Source of the DNA: JAJTFW01 sp046330075 | GTDB taxonomy: Bacteria; Bacteroidota; Bacteroidia; AKYH767-A; OLB10 | Assembly (NCBI GenBank): GCA_046330075.1 | Contig: JAXLTL010000011.1 | Location: 41,435 to 105,434 of the forward strand | Length of the DNA: 64,000 nucleotides | Reading direction: 5' to 3' | In this document: one piece after another, positions 58,242 to 64,000 of the stretch | Position numbering within the stretch: the first letter of the stretch is position 1 | How the letters are laid out: every line of letters begins with the position of its first letter | Position numbers and translations under genes: made by a program | Notes under the pieces: generated by a model | Told to the model about the DNA's origin: nothing | Database searches by the model: none | Seen by the model: only the letters and a program-made list of their open reading frames with translations

Positions 58242-60347
58242 ATGTCAGCTAAAGGAAAACCGGTTACCAAACCTGTACCTCCCGCCTCCACCTCCAATGT
58301 GATTTCGTGGAACCGGATGTATATCGTTCTTGCAGTGATTACTTTCTTCCTGTATGCCAACACCATCGGTCATGATTACACCGTTGACGATGGAACGGTC
58401 ATCAAGAGCAATAAATACACTGTTAAAGGCTTTGGAGGACTGAAGGATATCTTCACGCATTCCTACAGGGCCGGCTTCTGGGAACGTAAAGAAGGACTCT
58501 ACAGGCCCTTGTCAGTGGCTATGTTTGCGGTTGAGTGGCAACTCGCCCCCGACAATCCGATGCCCGGTCATTTTATCAATATCCTGATGTACGCGTTAAC
58601 GGCTGTTGTCCTGTTGAAAGTGTTGCGCAAACTGCTGCATAAATTACATCCGTTGATTCCCCTTCTGGTAACGTTGCTCTGGATCTTTCATCCGCTGCAT
58701 ACAGAAGTGGTCGCCAACATCAAAAGCCGTGATGAACTGCTGAGTTTTCTATTCGGTATACTTGCACTGGATCAGTTGCTGAATTATATCAGTACACAAA
58801 AATCAGTTTCCATGCTCTGGTCGTCCCTGTTTTTCTTCATCGCACTGCTGTCGAAAGAAAGTTCCGTTACCTGGGCAGGGGTCTTCCCGCTGGCCATCTG
58901 GTGTTTCACCGATGCCTCACTGAAAAAAACCATTACCTCCACATCGGTCTATTTTATGCTCATCGGAATCTTTTTCCTGATGCGTATTGCCATCATCGGG
59001 GAAGTAGCAGGAGGATATGAGCTGATGTTAATCAACAACTCAATGGTCGGGGCGGCTGACAGCATGAGCCGGTATGCTACCGCGTTTTATATCATGGGAA
59101 AATATCTCCTGTTATTCCTCTTCCCTGCTACCCTCGTTTTCGACTATTCCTATAATACCATTCCCAATGTGGGCTTCAGCAATCTGCCCGCACTGATTTC
59201 GGCCTTGCTGATCATCGGCGGCGGGATATATGCCTTGCTACAACTCCCGAAACGGTCTCCTTTCTCCTTCGGAATACTGTTCTTTCTGGGAACCGTAATA
59301 TTGGTATCGAACCTGCTTTTTCTGATTGAAGCGACGATGGCAGAGCGTTTTCTCTTCACCCCCTCTCTAGGCCTCTGCATACTCGCCGGATATGCACTCC
59401 GGAAGATGATGAAAGCGCCGGAGCGGAAAGACGGGAATATAACGTTATCGGACATACGAAAATCAACTGTCTTCTATCCTCTGCTGATCATCCTTGTACT
59501 CTTTACCGGAAGAACCATCAGCAGGAGCGCCGACTGGAAAGATAATCTGACATTGCTGCAGCATGATGTGAAGCTGGCACCGGGCAGCGCCAGGATCCGT
59601 TATGCGCTGGGCAGTACCCTGCTGGTTGAACACGCGCTCAAGGCACCGGAAGGATCGATGGAAAGAAACAACTACCTCGACCGGGCTATCAGCGAACTGA
59701 CGGCGGGTGTTACGATCCTCCCGAATTACAACGATGCATGGTATCATCTGGGCATCGCCTATAAAGAAAAAGGCGATGCTAAGAATGCGGTACACGCCTT
59801 TGAAACAGCCCGTGGGTATAAAGCCTTTACAGAAGCAAGCAGACTATCCTCCGCCGGTGTTGCCTATGGAATGAACGGACAATACGATAAATCCGTTGCT
59901 GATCTTGCGCAGGCTGTAAAACTGGATCCCAATGATCCGGACATCTGGAACAACTACGGACTCTATCTCGGGGAATCCGGAAAACTGAATGAATCGCTGG
60001 ATGCATTGAACAAAGCCATCGCTTTAAAACCAGGGTTTGAAAAAGCGATGTATAACAAAGGCAATGCTTATGCAAAAGCCGGCGACTTTAAAAACGCACT
60101 CAAAGAATATGGAGCTGCATTGGCGGTAAATCCCAATTACACCGATGCACTCAACAACAGCGGCAACTGCTATATTATGTTACAGCGTCCCGACAGTGCG
60201 CGAATATTTTTCGAACGTTCCGTACAGGCAAACCCGGGAAATACCAAGGCCATACAGAATCTTATCTTCACCCTGCAAAGCATCGGTGATACGGCAGCTG
60301 CCAATCAATACATCGCAAAAGCAAGAGCCATGGGGCTGAATATATGA
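58242..60347 (+). CDS. TMTC-like membrane glycosyltransferase with C-terminal TPR repeats
   Basis: The 701-residue protein has about ten helices in residues 27-440, with the first loop YANTIGHDYTVDDGTVIKSN and the later loop EGLYRPLSVAMFAVEW and FHPLHTEVVANIKSRDELLS, which match the PMT/TMTC (GT-C) family of membrane O-mannosyltransferases; the acidic DD in the first loop is the likely catalytic site. Residues ~480-700 are TPR repeats (NDAWYHLGIAYKEKGDAKNA, DIWNNYGLYLGESGKLNESL and related). The substrate is unknown, perhaps exported proteins. It heads a tight operon: the next start overlaps its stop by 4 bases. Confidence 0.82.
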   Translation: MSAKGKPVTKPVPPASTSNVISWNRMYIVLAVITFFLYANTIGHDYTVDDGTVIKSNKYTVKGFGGLKDIFTHSYRAGFWERKEGLYRPLSVAMFAVEWQLAPDNPMPGHFINILMYALTAVVLLKVLRKLLHKLHPLIPLLVTLLWIFHPLHTEVVANIKSRDELLSFLFGILALDQLLNYISTQKSVSMLWSSLFFFIALLSKESSVTWAGVFPLAIWCFTDASLKKTITSTSVYFMLIGIFFLMRIAIIGEVAGGYELMLINNSMVGAADSMSRYATAFYIMGKYLLLFLFPATLVFDYSYNTIPNVGFSNLPALISALLIIGGGIYALLQLPKRSPFSFGILFFLGTVILVSNLLFLIEATMAERFLFTPSLGLCILAGYALRKMMKAPERKDGNITLSDIRKSTVFYPLLIILVLFTGRTISRSADWKDNLTLLQHDVKLAPGSARIRYALGSTLLVEHALKAPEGSMERNNYLDRAISELTAGVTILPNYNDAWYHLGIAYKEKGDAKNAVHAFETARGYKAFTEASRLSSAGVAYGMNGQYDKSVADLAQAVKLDPNDPDIWNNYGLYLGESGKLNESLDALNKAIALKPGFEKAMYNKGNAYAKAGDFKNALKEYGAALAVNPNYTDALNNSGNCYIMLQRPDSARIFFERSVQANPGNTKAIQNLIFTLQSIGDTAAANQYIAKARAMGLNI

Positions 60348-60898
60348 GAGCAGGAACATTGATTTTTCTGTTGTTTATACTGACCGGTTGCAGGGATGAA
60401 TCACCTGTGGCCCAGACACGATATTTTTCTGCTCCCGATTATTTTAAGAATGAATGCAAACTGCTGAACACCTCTCATATGACCCTGTTGAAGAAAGTCA
60501 ATTACGGCGGAAAGGAGGAAATGATGCAGATACAGCAACCAGAGTGGGAAAAAGAAATACGCCCTTTCCTCGATTGCGATCTCAACAAACCTGCCTATGC
60601 AGGCGCCTATACGATCGATACAGCTTTTACAACCGGAGCTTATACCATTCACTATTCCGCCAAAGAACGATCACTGCCCATCCGCAAAGTATCTCTGACC
60701 TTTCAGGAAGACCGCCTGCATAGTGTATATATGGAAACAGGAAAGTCCAATGCATGGTTTAAGCTCAAACAGGAGATGACCTATACTCCGGGAGAAGGAT
60801 ACCGTATTAGTGGTGAGCAGAAGATGGCCATCGGAAAAGAAACAAAATTCATCATCGCAGGACGATTCATCGCTCCTGAAAATTCGCCTGAAAAATGA
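60344..60898 (+). CDS. Lipoprotein of unknown function
   Basis: The 184-residue product has a lipoprotein signal (MRAGTLIFLLFILTGC, Cys16). The mature part is beta-rich with alternating segments YFSAPDYFKNECKLLNTSHM, GAYTIHYSAKERSLPIRKVS and FQEDRLHSVYMETGKSNAW. I do not recognise a family. It is overlapped by both neighbours (4 bases each side), so it is co-translated with the TMTC-like and the TlpA-like genes and probably works in the envelope with them. Confidence 0.75.
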   Translation: MRAGTLIFLLFILTGCRDESPVAQTRYFSAPDYFKNECKLLNTSHMTLLKKVNYGGKEEMMQIQQPEWEKEIRPFLDCDLNKPAYAGAYTIDTAFTTGAYTIHYSAKERSLPIRKVSLTFQEDRLHSVYMETGKSNAWFKLKQEMTYTPGEGYRISGEQKMAIGKETKFIIAGRFIAPENSPEK

Positions 60899-62046
60899 AC
60901 TTTAGTCTCCTCATGGGATTCTGGCTGGGCCTGCTGCAGATGCAAGGCACAACCTTACCGTTTCGCTTCGAATTTGTTAACCACGACGGTAAGCCGGTCA
61001 TGATCATTCATAATGCTGAAGAGCAAATAGTGTGTGATGAAATCAGCATAGCAGGAGATTCTGTGTTCGTACGGATGCCTTTATATAATTCAGAATTCAG
61101 GCTGAAAGCCACAGGAGAAAAGTTAAACGGCAACTGGATCAACAATGCCCGGAAGACGCCTGTGGTGATTCCATTTACCGCCATGCACGGTGAATATTCA
61201 AGGTTCCCGGTTACTAAACGTGAGGCCTATACGCAAAACCCGTCCGGCAAATGGGAAACATGGTTTGATGCCGGTACTCCCGACTCTGCATTGGCTATCG
61301 GTATCTTTCAGGAGAAAAACGGTGTGGTTACCGGTACCTTTCTCAGCGAATCAGGCGACCACCGGTATCTCGAAGGAGTGCTGGACGGAGATAGTCTGAA
61401 ATTGAGTGTATTTGACGGTACGCATGCCTGGCTGTATCTTGCCCGGATGGATGGCGACCGGATGGAAGGATATCAATATTCCGGACTTAGCTATAAAGGA
61501 CGGTTTACGGCTTTACGGAATCAGGAGATTAAACTCCGCGACCCCTCTTCGATCACAAAAGCGGAAGGAACTGTCAGCTTCAGCCTCCCGGATCCGGACA
61601 GCAATCTGGTCTCGATCAGCGACAACAGATTCAGAAACAAAGTGAAGATCATTCAGATCATGGGTACCTGGTGCCCTAACTGCATGGATGAAACACGGTT
61701 TCTTGACAGTGTATATGCGGCGCGGAAGGATGAAGGCCTGGAAATTATCGGACTCTCCTTTGAACGTCCGGAAGATTTCAGAACAGCTGCCGCCAATGTA
61801 ACCAGGATGAAAAACCGATTAAAGGTGGATTACCCCGTCCTGATAGCCGGTGTTGCCCGTAAAGGAGAAGTGGAAAAAGTTCTTCCTGCCATCAAAGGAT
61901 TTTTCTCCTATCCCACCACGTTATATATCGATCGCAAAGGAAATATCGTTCAGGTACATACCGGATTCAGTGGCCCTGCCACCGGTGATGCCTGGATAAA
62001 TTATCAAAATGAAACCCGCCGGTTGCTCGATCGGTTATTGCGTTAA
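60895..62046 (+). CDS. TlpA-like thiol-disulfide oxidoreductase
   Basis: The 383-residue protein has a short N-terminal hydrophobic stretch (MNFSLLMGFWLGLLQMQG) that may be a signal peptide. Residues ~20-235 are a beta-rich domain of the kind found in Bacteroidota TlpA proteins. Residues ~245-383 are a thioredoxin fold with KIIQIMGTWCPNCMDETRFL, an active-site WCPNC, then GLEIIGLSFERPED and a cis-Pro segment SYPTTLYIDRKG. It should act as a periplasmic thiol-disulfide enzyme. The start and stop overlap its neighbours. Confidence 0.85.
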   Translation: MNFSLLMGFWLGLLQMQGTTLPFRFEFVNHDGKPVMIIHNAEEQIVCDEISIAGDSVFVRMPLYNSEFRLKATGEKLNGNWINNARKTPVVIPFTAMHGEYSRFPVTKREAYTQNPSGKWETWFDAGTPDSALAIGIFQEKNGVVTGTFLSESGDHRYLEGVLDGDSLKLSVFDGTHAWLYLARMDGDRMEGYQYSGLSYKGRFTALRNQEIKLRDPSSITKAEGTVSFSLPDPDSNLVSISDNRFRNKVKIIQIMGTWCPNCMDETRFLDSVYAARKDEGLEIIGLSFERPEDFRTAAANVTRMKNRLKVDYPVLIAGVARKGEVEKVLPAIKGFFSYPTTLYIDRKGNIVQVHTGFSGPATGDAWINYQNETRRLLDRLLR

Positions 62047-62714
62047 TGATCATGAATACCCGACAACGTTTCCGTCTGTGGATGATCCTCTCATCACTTG
62101 GACTTATTGCTGTACTGTCGCTTCTCTTTTCAGAAATTCCGCTTGATAACCTTCCTCCGGAAGTATTAAAGCGGATTTCAAAAGAAACGTTGCGATGGAT
62201 CATCATGGCTAATCCCGCGATACTGATCCTGCTTTTCACCGGCCTCGGTGTTTCCTGCTTTGACCGTGTTAACTTCCGTGCACCGCTGCTGGAACAGATC
62301 ATCGATACATCACGGAGCACGAATGATCCGGTCTCCAAAATTGTTTTACAAGGTTTACTGGGCGGAATGCTGGCCGGAATCAGTATTGTTATCATTTCAA
62401 AAATCTTCACTCCATACCTTCCGGCAGCGTTTGCAGATGATACTCAGGGCCCGGATATGCATCTGATTACAAAAATAATGTACGGCGGTGTGGCGGAAGA
62501 ATTGATGATCCGGTTTGGCATCATGAGTGGAATCACCTTTGTGTTATATAAAATTACACATCAGCTAACAGCTGCAGTTTATATTCTCTCGATCCTAATT
62601 TCATCGTTTTTATTTGCACTCGGGCACTTTCCGGTGATGTTTCAATATGCACCTGATCCTTCTGTTTTTGTCTATCTCTATATAATGTACCCCAAATTTA
62701 GGGCAGTGGTCTAA
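62046..62714 (+). pseudogene. CPBP family membrane protease, interrupted by the IS element
   Basis: The start overlaps the previous stop by one base (TAATG). The protein shows several hydrophobic helices and both CPBP/Abi motifs: GGVAEELMIRFGIMSG with EExxxR, and FLFALGHFPVMF with the His motif. The natural sequence stops around YLYI at 62680; the last residues (PKFRAVV) are encoded by the IS left end. The remaining C-terminal helices, including the third conserved motif, must lie beyond the window or be lost. CPBP proteins are membrane metalloproteases; activity without its end is doubtful. Confidence 0.8.
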
Positions 62715-62748
62715 GTTAGGAAAAATCCTTAACTTAACGTACCTAAAA

Positions 62749-63036
62749 ATGGAAAAACGCACCCGGCGCAAGTTCAGCGCAGACTTCAAAGCCAAGGTAG
62801 TTATTGAAGCCTTAAAAGAACGGAACACCATTGAGCAGTTGGCTAAGAAGCACGAACTGCATCCAAATCAGATTACTGCCTGGAAGAAGGAGTTTTTATC
62901 CAATGCAGCTGCTGCATTCAGTGATTCTGTTACAACTGTTCAGGATAAAGAGAAGACGGAAGATGTAGAAAAGCTCTATGCCCGTATCGGCCGTCTGGAA
63001 ATGGAGCGCGACTGGCTAAAAAAAAAGCTGCAATGA
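62749..63036 (+). CDS. IS3 family transposase OrfA
   Basis: The 95-residue protein has the OrfA N-terminus (MEKRTRRKFSADFKAKVVIE) and a helix-turn-helix (TIEQLAKKHELHPNQITAWK), then a leucine-type C-terminal helix EKLYARIGRLEMERDWLKKK that pairs with OrfB. It binds the IS ends. A run of nine A (63018-63026) followed by G lies just before the stop, giving an A_AAA_AAG-type site for a -1 shift into orfB; the orfB ATG overlaps the orfA TGA. Confidence 0.92.
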   Translation: MEKRTRRKFSADFKAKVVIEALKERNTIEQLAKKHELHPNQITAWKKEFLSNAAAAFSDSVTTVQDKEKTEDVEKLYARIGRLEMERDWLKKKLQ

Positions 63037-63881
63037 GACCCCTTGAAGAGCGTCGGGCAATGATTGAGAGCAAGCCGGAGGGTAAATTCAGTGTATACAG
63101 GCAATGTGAATTGCTATCGATACATCGCAGCGGATTATACTATAGCCCCCGAGCGGAAAGTCAGGAGAACCTTGACATTATGTTGCAGATGGATCAGCAA
63201 TACTTTAAAACGCCGTTCTATGGTGTACGTAGAATGCATAACTGGTTATGTAAAAAAGGCTATGTGATCTGCCGTAAGCGCGTCAAAAGACTCATGGATC
63301 TGATGGGCTGGCAGACCATCTATCGCAAGCGGAATACGAGTAAACCCAATAAGGCCAACCCCGTTTTCCCTTACCTGCTCAAAGGCTTGAACATTGAACG
63401 TGCTAATCAGGTGTGGGCGATCGACATCACCTATATACCCATGCGAAAAGGATTTATGTATTTGTGCGCCGTCATAGATGTGCATACGCGCTATGTACTG
63501 AACTGGAGCGTTAGCAACACAATGACATCAGCATGGTGCAGAACAGTTGTTGAAGAAGCGATCTTACAAAATGGAGCTCCTGAGATCATCAACTCAGATC
63601 AGGGCAGTCAGTTTACTTCACTCGAATACACCAGCCTGCTGCTGGACCGGGCTAATCCGATTCAAATCAGCATGGATGGCAAAGGCAGAGCTATAGACAA
63701 CATCTTCATCGAAAGATTATGGAAAACGGTGAAGTACGAATGTGTTTACCTTCATACCTTTGAAGACGGTGTAAAACTATACGAAGGGCTTTCAAACTAC
63801 TTCAATTTTTACAACCATGAACGTGATCATCAATCCCTGGGATACCAAACCCCAGCTGATATGTATCGAACAGCCGCCTGA
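63033..63881 (+). CDS. IS3 family transposase OrfB (DDE integrase core)
   Basis: The 282-residue protein shows the OrfB N-terminal HTH_21 domain (TPFYGVRRMHNWLCKKGYVI) and rve integrase core with the DDE triad: VWAIDITYIP (first Asp), IINSDQGSQFTS (second Asp) and IFIERLWKTVKYECVYLH (Glu). The C-terminus FYNHERDHQSLGYQTPADMY is typical. All catalytic residues are intact, so the element could be active. It is normally made as an OrfAB fusion by frameshifting; the ATG at 63033 may give a separate product. Confidence 0.95.
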   Translation: MRPLEERRAMIESKPEGKFSVYRQCELLSIHRSGLYYSPRAESQENLDIMLQMDQQYFKTPFYGVRRMHNWLCKKGYVICRKRVKRLMDLMGWQTIYRKRNTSKPNKANPVFPYLLKGLNIERANQVWAIDITYIPMRKGFMYLCAVIDVHTRYVLNWSVSNTMTSAWCRTVVEEAILQNGAPEIINSDQGSQFTSLEYTSLLLDRANPIQISMDGKGRAIDNIFIERLWKTVKYECVYLHTFEDGVKLYEGLSNYFNFYNHERDHQSLGYQTPADMYRTAA

Positions 63882-64000
63882 GTTATGAACATATTAACAG
63901 CAATTAACAAAAGAAAAAAGAACCAAAAAAGAAAAATCTATAACATCAAAAACAAACTTAACTTTGACCGTAAGACGTTCTAAGAATGGGGTACACTATA

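Larger units (their letters stand above)
62681..64000 (+). mobile_element. IS3-family insertion sequence (ORFs A and B), right end at the window edge
   Basis: The left end TATAATGTACCCCAAATTTAG and the reverse complement of the right end, TATAGTGTACCCCATTCTTAG, agree at most of 21 positions, giving imperfect terminal inverted repeats. Between them lie orfA and orfB with a slippery A run. The right target-site duplicate would fall outside the window, so the exact end and the duplication cannot be checked. It sits inside the CPBP gene. Confidence 0.88.

Overview
The window is a piece of a Bacteroidota chromosome. It carries eight proteins ending in a type IX secretion (T9SS) sorting domain (five type A, three type B), a PorW/SprE-like T9SS lipoprotein, DUF5777 and CPBP families, and several start codons preceded by the Bacteroidota -7 promoter word TAnnTTTG. 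The order or family cannot be fixed from sequence reading alone; a free-living or sludge-type Chitinophagales/Sphingobacteriales/Flavobacteriales relative is an inference. No rRNA, tRNA, CRISPR array, phage or plasmid gene was seen.

Layout. 1-6.2 kb: end of a creD-like gene, then two paralogous T9SS type A beta-propeller proteins separated and bracketed by ~215-bp intergenic repeats. 6.2-8.7 kb: purQ, an outer-membrane barrel, metF. 8.9-16.6 kb: a T9SS block on the minus strand: two giant type B cargo proteins flank an ECF sigma factor and a membrane-anchored anti-sigma-like protein that itself ends in a PKD domain and a T9SS type B sorting domain. 17-24.3 kb: lepA, a secreted CotH-kinase protein, an SbtA-like permease with divergent TetR regulator, a PhoD-like phosphatase. 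24.4-29.5 kb: prolyl oligopeptidase, purD, recO and a DUF5777 barrel; three of these four genes carry an apparent frameshift. 29.5-32.4 kb: two cytochrome-c-like lipoproteins and a long purF homologue. 32.4-38.3 kb: housekeeping genes on the minus strand (nadD, gmk, yicC, EamA permease, arsC-like, lipoprotein, cyclase, hemW). 38.4-45.2 kb: T9SS cargo, histidine kinase, AsmA-like protein, T9SS cargo. 45.8-47.8 kb: a second ECF sigma factor with an anti-sigma-like partner that appears to span both membranes and end in an outer-membrane barrel. 48-54.7 kb: M23 peptidase divergent from porW/sprE, a LytTR membrane regulator, a DUF2306 protein and a secreted unknown. 55.4-58.1 kb: a membrane pyrophosphatase with a cysteine-rich tail of about 158 residues. 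58.2-62.7 kb: a tight operon (TMTC-like glycosyltransferase/TPR protein, lipoprotein, TlpA-like thioredoxin, CPBP protease) whose last gene is cut by an IS3-family element running to the window end.

Most interesting signals. (1) Two ECF sigma/anti-sigma operons whose anti-sigma partners carry envelope-spanning C-terminal modules: one a T9SS type B domain, next to type B cargo genes, and one a beta-barrel like the dual-membrane-spanning anti-sigma factors known from Bacteroides. (2) The metal-binding-like Cys-rich extension on the pyrophosphatase. (3) Three frameshifted genes within 5 kb. (4) A 136-bp near-identical direct repeat bracketing a T9SS cargo gene. (5) A set of large perfect palindromes between genes, one of 52 bp ending exactly on the stop codons of two convergent genes.
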